Shown here: positions 10,034-22,570 of the stretch, piece by piece | Layout: each line of letters starts with the position of its first letter | Numbering within the stretch: the stretch's first letter is position 1 | Source of the DNA: Panicum virgatum | Taxonomy: Eukaryota; Streptophyta; Magnoliopsida; Poales; Poaceae | Direction of reading: 5' to 3' | Length of the DNA stretch: 64,000 bases | Assembly: GCF_016808335.1 (NCBI RefSeq) | Contig: NC_053148.1 | Location: 1,059,001 to 1,123,000 of the forward strand | Position numbers and translations under genes: made by a program | Notes under the pieces: model-generated | Seen by the model: only the letters and a program-made list of their open reading frames with translations | What the model was told of the DNA's origin: nothing | Databases searched by the model: none

Positions 10034-13000
10034 TGTAACACCTCCGGTATTTAGCACTGTTTAAACATGCCATTAACATCAAATGACATAGTAAACCCTA
10101 TTTTGGTAATTACTTAAAAGCCGAGTTCCGTTTAAATACACCAAAAAGTCAACTCCCGCACCTTTGCTCAAATGAACTTTTGCCCAAAACAAAAGTTGTA
10201 GAGTTTGACAAGATAAACAACTTTCGTGCTCAAAGTTTTTCAAGTTACAACATGAAATTTGGAGTTAACCCCGAAAAACAAGCGGCACCATTAAACTTGA
10301 ATTCAAATTTTAAACTTCCAAATCATCGCTCAAATGAAGTTTTGCCTGAAAGGAAAGTTGTAGGAAATTTAATTTTGAACAACTTTCGTGTTCAAAATTT
10401 TTCGAGTTTCTTTTGAAAATCTTGAGTTTGGGCTAAGTCAAATGGTTGACCTTGGTTTTTCTCTCTCTGCTCCCTTTTTCTCTCTCCTCTCTCTCCCTCG
10501 CTGCCCCTCCCCACTCTGCACGTGCCCGGATGCCGCTCGCTGCCGCCCGCCCGCACGGCACCCTCGCCACCAGAGCTCGCAGCGCCTGCCGCCGCGCCAT
10601 TACTGCCCCGCCGCCCGGCCACGCCACCACGCTCCCGTCCCCGTCGTTGACCCCGCGCCGCGTTCGAGTGCTCGCCTGCCCTCACTGTGCCATGCTCGAG
10701 TGCTGGCACTCCGCAACGACGGCGAAGCGACGAGCCGCCGCCCACGCCAGTGCGCCCGCCCTTAACTCCTCCCCTGCCGAGCTCCCCTCTGCAGCCCTCT
10801 CCTCCCCATTTTGCTTCGCCACCTCGCGTTCCCGCTCCTCCCCTCCCCGTTCCATCCCAAACCGAGCTCCCCCTCCGCTCCCCGCGCCCTAGAACGCCGC
10901 CGCCCACGCCATTGCCGCCGCCGAGCACCCCCTCACCGCGGAGCCCCCTTCCCCGCCCTTCCTCGCCTCCAATGGACCCCCTATTTAGCTTCTACTCGCC
11001 TCTGTGAAGCTCCCAGGCCCGCTCGCCTCCGCCCCGAACCGCCGGAGCGCCGCCGCTCGCTATAGCCGCCACCGCCGCTCCCTGTTCGCCGTGGCCGGCC
11101 CTCTACCAGTCACCCCGACCCCGATTCGACCCACCACGGGGTAGCTCTCGGTCCCCTCTCCCTTTCCCCCCTCTCCCCCACCTCCGGCGAGCTCCCTCGC
11201 CGGGAAACGGGCCGCCGCCGCCTCCCCTGTCTCCTACCTCCGGCCAGGGATCCCGACGCGATTAGTTTTAGTTTTCCAGGGGGTTTTGTGAAAGTTCCAG
11301 GGGCCCCTTTGCGAATATGTGTTTGTGTTTTCTAATTTTTCTAGAGAACTTGTAAAATCGATGTAAATTCGTAGAAAAATCGGAAAAATTCAAACTCAAC
11401 TGTTCTGGGATCTTTGCAAAGAGATCTACAACTTTTTCTACATGCACTTTTTCATTTGCTCAATAGTTTTTACTTCATTTTAAATGCAAAGAAAATGTAC
11501 TTTATATTAGATCTCAAGTTACAAGCATGAGTTGTTAGCCATTTTTGGTCAGTGGGGTACATGTTAGATGTATAACCTTGTGTAAAAGTTTCGTGGACAG
11601 TTGACATGCCTAGCTATCAGTTTATTTAAATCTTGATGTATGCCTAGTATAAATAGTTTTGTTTTTCCAAGTTGTTCCACCTTGAACCACAAGCTGAAAC
11701 TTTTTCAGTGCCTCTGAGTTGTTACCTGGATGCTCTAGAAAAATGTAGGGCCTTTTACCAAAAGCAGAACATGCTCAAGTGTTTTGTGCTGTGATTAAAT
11801 GCACTAAACTAAGAAAAATAGTTCCTCTACCTAGAAAAATCTGATGTTTTTATAAGAGCTGCTATTTTAGTACTGTATCTTGCTGGAAAATTTTTGACCT
11901 CTTAAACTCATTAGAACTACCTGTGGAAATTAATTTTCTTTAAGGCAGTTGTACTTTGCTCTATTTTTCATGCCCTGTACAATGCTTGTTTAATTGTGAA
12001 AAATATATGGCAAGCTCATATTTAGGTAGGCAACACTCAGTTAAAACTTCATTACCATTACTTGCATAATTTGACTTGTAAAATTCATTTTTGTTTCTAG
12101 CAGTAGCTGTTTGTTTTATTTTTCATGGTTAATAGGCTGCATGAATTAGGCTGAAAATTTCACAGTAGGCAAGTTACTCATATATGTACCTTGCATAAAA
12201 ATTTCAAACCCAGAATCTCTGTATAACTTTAATTATGATAAGGACATGCTTAACCTAGTAATAAATGAGAAAAATCATTTCTTTTGCTGCATAGGGAGAA
12301 AAGGTAAAATCCACCCTAGTTACTTTGTGAAGTCAGATATAACGATTATTACTCTATAAATGATTGCCCAAAATGATGTAACAGAATATTTTGCAAATCA
12401 TCTTGAGTTGCGTTGGATTACAACTCTATAGTGAAGAATTGAATAAATCGTTATCACTAAAGTAACTCACGCTTATGCATTTCATATAGATTCGACTACT
12501 CTCCCTGACGGTACGTACGAGTTGGTGCCGGAGTCCGAGAGTGAGTAGCGTGAAGCTCAAGTTAATCTAACTGAAATCACTGAAGACTTGAACCAGCGTT
12601 CAGAAGAGCCCAAGGCTAGCTCCGCTCAGGAAGACAAGCCCCGGAGCATGTCCTACCTATTCTAAATTTATGCAACTATTTATATTCCTATTTATTTGTG
12701 CATTTAAGTTGCAGGAATTGTTTGGAACCTTAGTTGCATGATCCTAGGTACCTATGCTTGAAAACTAGTATGTGTAGGTCGCTAGTTGGCTATGCTAATG
12801 GTTCCGTAGAAGTCAAGTGATTTCCTGTCACTCGCGAGCTCATAGGAGTTGAATGAGTACTACGCACTGCAATATAAGGTTTACGGGCGGGGTTGTTGTA
12901 CTCATGATACCCCGTCTGTTTAGTGAAAATGGATAAGGCCGCGGTGTGTGGTAGTGGTGGTTAAGCGTTTGAACGTACTACCACATGCCGAGAATATGGT

Positions 13001-14021
13001 AATCGGTAAGCTTAAGTACCTGATGGAACCGGCCGTGGAACATACTCCCCACTGTCTGGTCTATGGTCACGCACGGGTGCAGGGCACCCTAGGGCGGTGG
13101 GCCTGTTTCATGCCCGGGGAAAAAGGGGAAAAGTCGCGTGGGTGATTGCATTCCCCATGCGTGTGTTTAGGTCTGCCTGGTCAGGTTAACAAATTCGATT
13201 CGAATCGTCCGTCTCTCACGGATATTGAGACTGCTTAACCCTTTTGCCACATAGAGTAAGAAGTGGAACAATGATGATGAGAAATATGATTGAATGATGA
13301 AAAATAATTGTTTCTCACCATGTATGCTTTAGGGTAGATGCTAATGTAGAATGGTTAATCAGACTAGAACTTGAAAGCTAAAATCGGAAAATAAAGACTT
13401 ACTCTTTATTGCTTTTCGGCAAAGACAAACCCCTCAAGCCAAAGGCCTTGCATGTCTAGTTAGAGGGTTAGTTATATCCTAGTCGGGTAAGCCTTGCTGA
13501 GTATTAGTATACTCAGCCTTGCTTGTGGCTCAATTTTGTTTCAGGTGATACTTTTGAGGACATGATTGCTAGTTTGACTTGGCCGTGTACTCTGCCTCCT
13601 GGTTGGTCGGTGGAGTGGGATACGACCCCGGCCAACGATGACAATGCCGAGTGATGTCATGTATAGGCTTCATCATGACATCCTGTATCGTTGTTTAGAA
13701 CTCGTTTTATTTCCGCTGCAGTGAACTCTGAACTACTTCATTTTGAACTTCAAGTACCTTTCGGAGATTTCGAACTTGGTTTGTAATAATTAAGTTAAGA
13801 CTCGGTAATATATTGTAACTATGAATTGTTGTACTATCTGGACTCACCTTCGTGTGGGTTACATGTAAGCTTTGGGTTCGATCGACGCTCATGTGGATTC
13901 TTCGGGACTTTACCCGACAGCACTGCCGAATTACTCCGTTTGAAGTGCGTGTTAGCCAGGATTATCTTTAAGATGATGGTTAGCGCATTTGAGCCGGATT
14001 AATTAGGGCGGTACTGCCACA
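10034..14021 (+). mobile_element. Solo LTR (about 4.0 kb) of a gypsy-type retrotransposon
   Basis: Starts TGTAACACCTCC and ends GGGCGGTACTGCCACA, with a 5-bp duplication CCGGC on each side (10029-10033 and 14022-14026). TG...CA ends with a 5-bp duplication and no internal domain indicate a solo LTR left by unequal recombination. The layout (CT-rich leader near 10460-10500, GC-rich tract, then AT-rich tail) parallels the LTR-like units at 40725-43565 and 50682-53412, whose termini are similar (CACA ends). Low-complexity frames in 10390-11065 are not genes. Confidence 0.8.
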
Positions 14022-14099
14022 CCGGCCGGCCGTTGGGCTCACCCCGGCTCCCCACTCCCGTCGGCTGCCCTGGCTAGGACCAGAGAGGCCGCGTCCGCC

Positions 14100-14624
14100 C
14101 AGGGTTTAATTTACCGACCGATCCGGTCAAACCGGCGGGGTCCGGTACCGGTATACCGGACCGGTTTGGCCGGAAATCGGTGGAAACCGGTCAAATTCAA
14201 ATTCAAGTTCAAAATTGCATGTTCAACCGGTTCCGACCGGATTACCAGTCGGTTTGACTGGTAACCGGTTAAATTCAAATTTTTTTAGTTTAAATTCAAA
14301 TGCCAGCAAAGTATACTAAATAAATATTTGTATAACATATTTTAGACTAAATAAACCCTCCAACCCTCTTTTGTATTACTTTTACATTGTATTTGTATAT
14401 TTTTATATGCACATTTTTTTGTTTAACTTCAAATCCTCGCAAACTATACTAAATGAACGAATTTTTGAGAAAATTTGACACCATTAAATTCGTCACACCT
14501 TGAAGTATTTTTAGGAATTTTTTGAATTTAAATTTGAATTTTGAATTTAGACCGGTTTGATACCGGCCCAAACCGAAACCGGGCCGGACACCGGGACCGG
14601 TTCGCACCGGTTTGGTGAACCCTG
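14100..14624. mobile_element. hAT MITE of the ACCGGT family
   Basis: Starts CAGGGTTTAATTTACCG and ends GGTTTGGTGAACCCTG. A 7-bp match GTCCGCC flanks it (14093-14099 and 14625-14631); one more base fits if one mismatch is allowed, giving the 8 bp expected of hAT. The subterminal regions are dense in ACCGGT/CCGGT like those of the complete element at 27094-31572, whose transposase is the obvious candidate helper. AT-rich interior, no coding. Confidence 0.8.
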
Positions 14625-14631
14625 GTCCGCC

Positions 14632-16496
14632 ATGAGCGGCCGGCACCCGGATGGATCAGTGCGTGGTATCGCCGCCGCCGACGTCCCTAGCCTCCCTGTA
14701 GGACGGCGTTGCAGCTACTCGTACACATGCGTAGGAATAGGGTAGGTTGTACGAGTAGTAACACTACACTATTGCTGGTAACAACACAACACTTGGGCGC
14801 CACAATGGTAAAGGCTGGGACAACAGGTCTCGCCATGGACTCATCTGATGGGGGGGGGGGGGGGGGGGTGGCGGGTGCAACATGCGTACGAGCACCTGTA
14901 CCGCGTACACTGTGCGGTGGAAGTACGTAACCAGAACGGCTTGGTTTGGATTGGAGCAGCAAAATGGTAGGAGTATCTCCGTTCTGTTCTGGCCCAGAGC
15001 CCGGCTGGGGGCCTGGGGCTGGGATGCTCTCCAAGCCTTCCACTCCAAAGGAAGAGCAGCGAGCTCTGCTTGGAGTTTCCTCCCGGGTCCGGCCGGGCTC
15101 GCCTGATCGAGACCACCACCACCACCTCGAGCAATGTAAAAAGGTCAAGGCTGCTGGCTGCGAGGGAGGAAGAGCAAAGACGGCCGGGCCGGGCCGGACC
15201 GGCCCCCCACTGGATTTTGCCGTGCTGCTCTCTCTGCTCGCTACGGTACCAAACTACTGCTCCTACTGCCGACTGCCAAAAGACCGTAGCCCCTGCAGAA
15301 ACAAACTGCCACGTACGCACGCACGCAGCAGGGGCATCCGATGCGCACGTGAGCGCGATGCTCCTCCCCACTCCTCATCCGTTGAGATTTCTGGGTCTTC
15401 AATATTTCGGATCAAACGGGCTTCTAGAACCAGAATCCAACGAAGGCGTTAATTAAGCATGTGTTTGGTTCCGGGGTTCAACTGGGTCGGGATGGGTTGG
15501 ACCCAGTCGGACCCATGTTTGGTTAGAGGGTTCACATGGGACGAGTTGAACCGGGAGGAGAATATACCCACTAGATGCGGGTCAGGGTGATTTCTCGAAA
15601 ATCAACGGACCATCCCGACCCACTTCCCTCCCGCACCATCACACGAGCTGTCGATCACCCCCAAACCTTATCGTCACCCTCTGCCCTCTGGCTCTCGCGG
15701 CGCTAGATCTGGTGGCGGCGCCCCTCCTCCGTACTCGTGTGCTATCAAGGTTTTTTTTTTGTAGTTTTCTAGGGGCTGGATGAACAGCATGATGCATGCG
15801 CATTTTGAGAATGAAACAAAACATGCATTTCTCGTTCTGGAAAAGGAGGCCGTTTAGGCATGTGTGTGTCCATGACCATGAAACATACGTATGCATTGCC
15901 AACTAGAGCGTCAGGGAAGCGACGTGACCGTGCATACCTGGATGGGATTAGTAACTCGCCCCCCTCGTCCAGTCGTCCTCCCCTACCCGTTACTCATAAG
16001 AAAACCGGATCACCTTTTCGGTCGGTTAGAATCCATGGCCTGCTGCCCTGAACGTGAGAGCAAGACCAGATTATGGAACGGTCAAAAAAGCTTGCAGGGA
16101 ATCAGGTGTCCTATAGGCTAGGCACCAGAGTCGGCCATTGGTTTTACCTTACCAGCACTTCAGTAGTCCAGCACGCGGTCTGGAACTGATGTATGTCTTC
16201 GCCACGGATGCAGCATGATGTTCCCAGGGTCCTCCAAGCAGCAGCACATCACAGCCTTCTGTTTATCAAAAATTTTCGAGCTGGAAAAGTCGGGAAAATA
16301 AGGTTACGTGCACAGCTAATGTTTCAGTGTACCAAAGCATCCACATAAACATATCAAAACTATGCAATTGCTCCCAGAACTAGTGCTTGGAGCTGATTTC
16401 CCTCTCCAGATCTGCCCAGTTTGTCAATTTCAAGTAGCCAGAGATCTTTGATGTTACAAATTTGAATTATGTTGTTTAATTCAAGAAGACGCATGA
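14632..16496. other. Intergenic, no supported gene
   Basis: Contains an uninterrupted run of 19 G (14850-14868) and GC-rich stretches with opposed overlapping frames that show no family. At about 15458-15560 the words TGTTTGGTTCCGGGG and TGTTTGGTTAGAGGG resemble the left end of the 1-1030 tract and may mark another element end. No tRNA or conserved motif seen. Confidence 0.35.
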
Positions 16497-16504
16497 AGTT
16501 AATA

Positions 16505-16651
16505 CTTTTTTTTTTGAACCGAGGCCATACCCCATTTACATTCAATAACAGAAATACCGTCAAGCATTACAGAGCAGGTGAAAGAGAAAAGGGGTACCAG
16601 AGAGGAATCAGGCACAGATGGGTGGGGGCATAAACCGGGGAACCTGACATT
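16505..16651 (-). mobile_element. LINE 3'-end fragment
   Basis: A short insert flanked by the 8-bp repeat AAGTTAAT (16497-16504 and 16652-16659). On the minus strand it ends GGTATGGCCTCGGTTC followed by about ten A, the usual tail of grass L1 elements. The insert is severely 5' truncated, with no coding remnant. Confidence 0.6.
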
Positions 16652-17699
16652 AAGTTAATCCTTTTGCAGTTGCGAATGGGAAATGGATTAAATTATATGC
16701 ATAGGGGGACATAAGATAAAAAGCATAACGACATGTACAAGAACATTTTTTTTAGGGAAACATGTACAAGAACATTTAAACAAGATAAGATTATTATGGG
16801 AGTTCATCCATAATCTAACAGAATTGTTAATGATAAAATCTTCATAGGTAGGATAACCAGAAGTACACTACAAAATCTTCATAGGTAGCAGTAACCAGAA
16901 CTCCACTACAAAATGGCATACCTTAAAGGGGCCAATAATTCCACCAACCATCAAGTCCTCGTACTTTCCAGCATTATATCCATACCTCAAGTTGCCTGGC
17001 AAGAACCTTGCAAAGATCTGTTTTTCAAATTTTATATTCACAAGCTGCAAAAACCATTCAACTATACTTTATAACTGAAAGGTATTCAAACCTGTCATTG
17101 CTCTGCTTATCTTATTGACAATAAAGTTAAACGGTAATTCAGAGTCTTCCTTGCAATCTCAGTCCCAACCTACATCAGTTTGTACAATATGTCACTATTT
17201 GGTGGCTGCAAGCATAACACCAACTAAAGTTAAACATGAACTGGTAAAATAATAGGTTTGATGAGTTTAGACATGATGACTCCACTCTTCTACCTGCTGC
17301 TTATCATTCTCACGAGATTCTATGATGGAATCAACTTTTGAAGCCAGCCTCAAAAGAGTACAGCCATCACCAACAAACCCTTCCTCAACAGCAGCCTAAC
17401 CGAAAAGCATATGACAATGAGTTAGCAACTGGATATTAAGAAAAGGTGTAAATAGTTAATGCATTGCTATAGCACATCAGGCCCCAGAAGTTAATGAACT
17501 GCTAGAGGGAACACAACAAGTGTGGTGGTTGAAGATGCAAAAGGGCATTCACCTTTGTTACAGTCAGAGCATCTTCAGTCAAGGTTCCAATTGCTCTCCA
17601 GCCTATATAGCAAGATTGGATGACTCCCTCATTTTAGTCAATAGCCACAGAAAAAGAACCGACCAACATATGAGCCAGACTGTCAAGTAGATATACCTA

Positions 17700-20509
17700 A
17701 ATAACAGCAACAAAATTAGAGAGCTTAGCTAGCCTCTCATTCAAGAGGTTATGTTTCTCATGTTCTATCTCAGAGTAATCAGCTTTCTGGATGGCCTAGA
17801 GGACAGAAGACCACTTTTCAACCCTGAATCCAACACTCGCAGGTTAATCAAAGTACAAATGCAAACCCTTCTGAAGTACAGAAATGGCTATTGGAAACAG
17901 AGGTTCACAGTTAACAGAATCAAGTATGGTGATGAATGTACAAAATTCTTCCACTCTATGGCTACAATCTCTCACAGGAGAAATGCAATTAGTCAAATTC
18001 AGAATGAACAAGGTGCTTGGATACAAGATCATGAAGGAAAGGCTGGCTTGCTCTGGAACTCCTTTAAAAACAGAATGGGAGTTAGTACAAGTATCTCCAT
18101 GCATTTTGATCTCAATAGTCTGATCCATCACAGAGATTTTCTGCAGGATCTCTCAGACCCCATACAGATTTCTGAAATTGATGCCACTGTCAAACAGATG
18201 CCTAATGACAAAGCTCCTGGGCCAGATGGTTTTAACGGCCTTTTTCTAAAGAAATGCTGCCCTATTATTAGAGATGATTTCTATCATTTTATTGATTGCT
18301 TCTCTGAAGGTCAGGCAAACCTTGAATGCATTAACAGTTCTTATATTACCCTGATCCCCAAGACTCAGAGCCCAGAGACTGTCAATGATTATAGGCCAAT
18401 TTCATTGATGAATATTAGCCCCAAAATAGTCTGCAAAATACTGGCTGACAGACTGCAGAGAGTAATAACTTTGCTTATCCACCAGAACCAATATGGATTC
18501 ATCAAAACAAGAACAATCCAAGATTGCCTTGCCTGGAGCTTTGAATACATCCACCAATGTCACCAATCGAGAAGAGAAGCTATCATCCTAAACCACATGG
18601 GGTTTCCAAGCAAATGGCTTTCTTGTGTTTCCAACATTCTCAACTCGGGCTCCTCAGCTGTCCTTCTCAATGGGGTTCCTGGAAAAAAAATTTAAATGCA
18701 AAAGAGGAGTGAGACAAGGGGACCCCCTCTCCCCCCTGCTGTTTGTCTTAGCTGCTGAGCTACTTCAAATTTTGGTCAACAAGGCTTCATCTCTCAACCT
18801 CTTACGGCCACCAATACCCCAGCCAACAGATGATTTTCCAATTGTCCAGTATGCAGACGACACCCTTCTCATAATGCAGGCAGACCCAATGCAACTGTTC
18901 TTTCTCAAATCCCTACTTAACACTTTTGCAGAATCCACTGGCCTCAAAGTAAATTACAGAAAATCACAGATGATCCCAATCAACTTAAGTGCAGAGAGAA
19001 TGGAACATCTTGCACTTACCTTTGGCTGCTCGGTGGGATCCTTGCCCTTCACCTATCTTGGACTACCAATGGGCACAACTAAACCCAGAATGGAAGACCT
19101 CAAACCGATAATGGACAGGGTGGAGCGTCGTCTTTCTGGGTGTGCCACCTGGCTCTCTTATTCAGGAAGATTACAGATGATAAATAGTGCTATTTCCCCA
19201 ATAGTCACCTATGCCATGTGTACTATAAAGCTACCTAGGGGAGTGATCGAAAACACTGACAGAATACAAAGGCAGTGTCTTTGGAGAGGTAATTCTGAAA
19301 AAGAAAGAGGAGGCAACTTAGTAGCCTGGGAGATCGTCCAAAGACCAAAAGAAAAGGGTGGCCTTGGTGTTACCAACCTACGCTTGCAGAATGATGCCCT
19401 TCTCATGAAGCACCTACATAAATTCTATAATCATGCACAAGTGCCCTGGGTTCAGCTTGTCTGGCATAGATATTATCTGAACAAAGTACCACACACTGCA
19501 AGAGAGATAGGATCTTTCTGGTGGAAGGATGTCTTCAGATTGCATGGCCTTTATCGTGCCATAACCCATTGTGTGGTAAGGAATGGTGCAACAGTTTGCT
19601 TTTGGGAGGATCTTTGGGGTGCAAATGGAGTTGTCCTAGCCACGGAATTCCCAAGAATTGCTTCCTTCTCAAAGTCAAATACCATCTCAGTGCAAGAGGT
19701 TATGCAAACTGATAATTTGGATGACATCTTTCATCTCCCACTCTCTCAGCAAGCCATGGAAGAACTAGTTCAGCTACAAAACTCCTTACAGCATGACAAA
19801 TATGATCAGGAAGAGGAAGACAATTGGCTAACAATCTGGGGGGGGGGAGGGGGGGGGGGGTCAATTCACATCCAGCAGGTTTTACAGACACGTCTATGAT
19901 ATTGTCCAAGCTCACCCCTTCTACAAGATCCTATGGAAATCTAGATGCATTCCAAGGATAAAATTCTTTGCATGGCTAGTCTCGGTTGACCGTCTAAATA
20001 CAAAAACAGTGCTGACAAGAAGACATATACATGTGCATAGTGATGATCTTTGTGTTCTTTGCAACACACGTGCAGAAGAGACAATTGACCACCTCCTTTT
20101 TGACTGCCCGTTCTCCAGACGCTGCTGGACTTCCATGAACATAAACTGGAACTCTTTGCTAAGCCTGCTCGACAGATTCTATGAGGCCAGACAGATTAAC
20201 AACCTGCAATTTTTCACCGAAGCCACTTTGATCGCTGCTTGGGAAATCTGGAAGATAAGAAATGATAAAGTTTTCCGTAATATTAACCCTAGGTTTGTGA
20301 GGTGGTCTAGCAATTTTAAGTCTCAAGCTCTCTCTCATCCTGTTAGGTTCAAGGATGACCTACGGTCAGCCTTTTGCTTTTGGCTTGACACTTTCAGTTG
20401 AATTGATGTAAGAACACTGTAAACTCTGAACACCCCCCCTCTCTTTTTTATTTATAAAGGTTTTTTTTACTGTGGGGATCTCCCCCACAATTTTCCTTCA
20501 AAAAAAAAA
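17700..20509 (+). mobile_element. 5'-truncated L1-type LINE with damaged reverse transcriptase
   Basis: Plus-strand ORF2 remnant. 17751-18680 carries the RT N-terminal part (NDKAPGPDGFNGLF, NDYRPISLMN, QYGFIKTRTIQDC). The block expected between REAIIL and NHMGFP, which should include the catalytic FEKAFD motif, has been deleted near 18590. An extra A in the A-run near 18686 shifts the frame. The next segment, to 19840, has RQGDPLSPLLFV, the YADD catalytic motif near 18850 and the L1 C-terminal domain. A G-run at 19838-19860 causes a second shift. The zf-RVT end continues to a stop at 20399-20401. The 3' UTR has a small hairpin (GTGGGG..CCCCAC near 20472-20488) and ends in 10 A. The 5' limit is approximate, and no target duplication was found. 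Confidence 0.85.
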
Positions 20510-20720
20510 CACAAGACAATCTGATACTATAGGACAAGAACAAGAGGAGTTTGATAAATGGATGTTCAAACAAGTAAAGAGCCACAACAATTGGATGACA
20601 TTAGTCATTTGTATTACAATGCTGAAATAAGAATCAAGTTCATATTGTAGCGCATTTGGAATTAAGGATATATTACTAGACATAACAAGAAGCACCATAT
20701 CTTGCCCAGAACATACCTCC
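20510..20720. other. Remnant intron of the chaperonin-like pseudogene
   Basis: AT-rich, between the LINE poly(A) and the MSKE exon. No coding signal. Confidence 0.4.
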
Positions 20721-22049
20721 TTTGACATATTTTTAGTTCACTGACTAGAACTTTTCCTATTTCTCTATACCAAGTTATCTTTGGCTCCTGCAGAAACCAC
20801 TGAATATCCTGAAAAATGGTAAACTTTATTTCTTCTCTTATAAACTAATGGCTGAATTTCAAACGTGTACAGTGCTTTTAACATTAAAACCAGTACTTTA
20901 ATCCATCGCCAGACAAATCATTGATCCTAGCAGCTACTTGCTTGACAAATCTGGCTCCAATAAATACTGGATCCTCAAGATCAACCTGTTTACTTTTCCA
21001 AAAAAAAAAATCAACCTGTTTCAGTGTAAAATATCCATTTTGAACCAATAACTAGGATCACAGTTAGCTTAGAGGTCTAATGTTTCTGTGATCTAAAAAG
21101 GTTCAACTAAAATCATCATTGAAGTAGAAATATACCATGATTGTGCTTGTGCAGCTTTAATTGTTCAGAGAAAACAGAGAAATTATGAAGAAAAAAACAC
21201 AGAGCAAAATCAAACTGCAACTTCAGTCTCAAGTGAGGAGTTCAAAGCGATGTAAGAAAGTATAAAGACAGCTCGATGTAATATTGTCTCGCCTAGGATA
21301 GCCATCTATGCTATCGAACAACCTACTACTGCTGCGGAAACTGGTAATAGAGTATAACAGAATAATACTCACAGAATTGCAGGTAATAATGTACGTCAAC
21401 CTAATTTTTCAGTGGTTCGTATCAGAAGAGTGCATAACTTTATTATCTTCAATCTACTTTGAGGGAGATGACAGACGAGGGTGCTACTAAGAATATTGTT
21501 ATTTTCAGTAAATTATAAGTTACCTCTTTTGTTGTTGTAGCACCATTATTGACAATCTTAGGTGATCCACACACTATCAAGTACATTGAGCCCTTCCAGT
21601 CCACGAGTAAACCCAACAATGTCTAAAAGCTTATTGGCACCAGTACACATAACAGAACACCAATCAGCATAGCAAAACAAAAAATCTAGACTAGAGCAGC
21701 TCCTCTGCAGCTTTTTGATGACCCACCCATCCATGTTGATATGCAATCCCTTATGGGCACTGGCTCAGTAATACCAGTATACCACACATAATGGTCACGG
21801 CAAAGTTTGACATCATAATTATCTGATTCATGACACCACTGCAGATTCAACAGCACAGTCGTCCGGAAGAAAGATCATGTGCTAACTCACTTGCAGCTTC
21901 TTGACAGCCAACCTATCCATGTTGAAATGCTATCAGGAGCAGTGAATGAGCAAGACTTTCACCTAATGGCAAGGCCAAAGCTTCAAGCCATGATTGTTGG
22001 ACTGCTGCAAATAATGTCAGTTAACACTTGTATCACTCAGAAGTAGAAG

Positions 22050-22570
22050 TAGGTGTCTGGAGACAGGAAATCACCCAACCTGTTCGCTTTGTCGTAGGTG
22101 TCTGGAGACAGGAAATCACCTTCTTGTCAAATGCAGGTTCACCAGGCGCATTTGGGCCGTCCTATCCTCTTGGCTTGGGGAGCCGTCCCTGCACCCGACA
22201 AACTGGAAATACACAAACTCGGTCCATGAATGGTGGTCGGAAATGGCTGCGACAAGAGGAGTTTCGCGCAAGGGTTTAAAATCTCTTGTCATTCTCGTAT
22301 GCTGGGAGATCTGGAATGAGCGTAATGCACGTATCTTCAACGGTACAGAAGCGCCTTCGTTTACAGTGACAGAGAAGATTAAGGGAGAGGTTTCGGCTTG
22401 GATTTTGGCAGGGGCAAAGCACCTAGCGTGCCTAATTTGTAGAGCTTGAGTTTCTTCTAGAGCTTGAATGCGGGCTCTCTTTGTAAAGTTTTTTTCTTCC
22501 AGTTTTGTAGCCTCTTGGCTTTACTCTCTCCTTATTAATACAACGGGCAGCTCTTCTGCCGGTTCCGTTT
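22050..22570 (+). mobile_element. LINE 3'-end fragment (zf-RVT domain)
   Basis: The plus-strand frame from about 22092 reads ETGNHLLVKCRF, the HLL..C zinc-binding signature at the end of grass L1 ORF2. It is followed by HEWWSEMAA and VCWEIWNERNARIF, and stops at 22447-22449. The 3' end has TTAATACAACGGGCAG and a short A-run near 22570. The 5' end contains a direct duplication of GGTGTCTGGAGACAGGAAAT (about 22050 and 22098). Only about 120 residues remain. Confidence 0.8.

Larger units (their letters stand above)
16915..21960 (-). pseudogene. Chaperonin-60 beta-like pseudogene (plastid GroEL type), interrupted by a LINE
   Basis: Exon-sized islands on the minus strand read as group I chaperonin in the right order. 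About 21880-21950 and 21690-21770 read FNMDR..VKKLQ and INMDGWVIKKLQ, the second followed near 21580-21650 by GANKLLDIVGF. About 21520-21560 reads SPKIVNNGATTTKE. About 20925-21000 reads VDLEDPVFIGARFVKQ, and about 20725-20770 reads SELKNMSKE before a GT donor. After the LINE come [18 protein letters not shown] (17295-17398), VGTEIARKTLNY (17110-17165) and RYGYNAGKYEDLM (16925-17000). Frameshifts and stops separate parts of single exons. About 270 residues between MSKE and AAVEEG, essentially the apical domain, are missing where the LINE sits. The first exon motif appears twice. The functional family folds plastid proteins; this copy cannot. Confidence 0.75.

Noticed and set aside
10390..11065. 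Proline-rich protein genes
   Set aside because: They lie inside the solo LTR leader, in several frames, with no family signal.
17700..20509. Target-site duplication for the large LINE
   Set aside because: No convincing direct repeat was found between the approximate 5' limit and the sequence after the A-run, so none is claimed.
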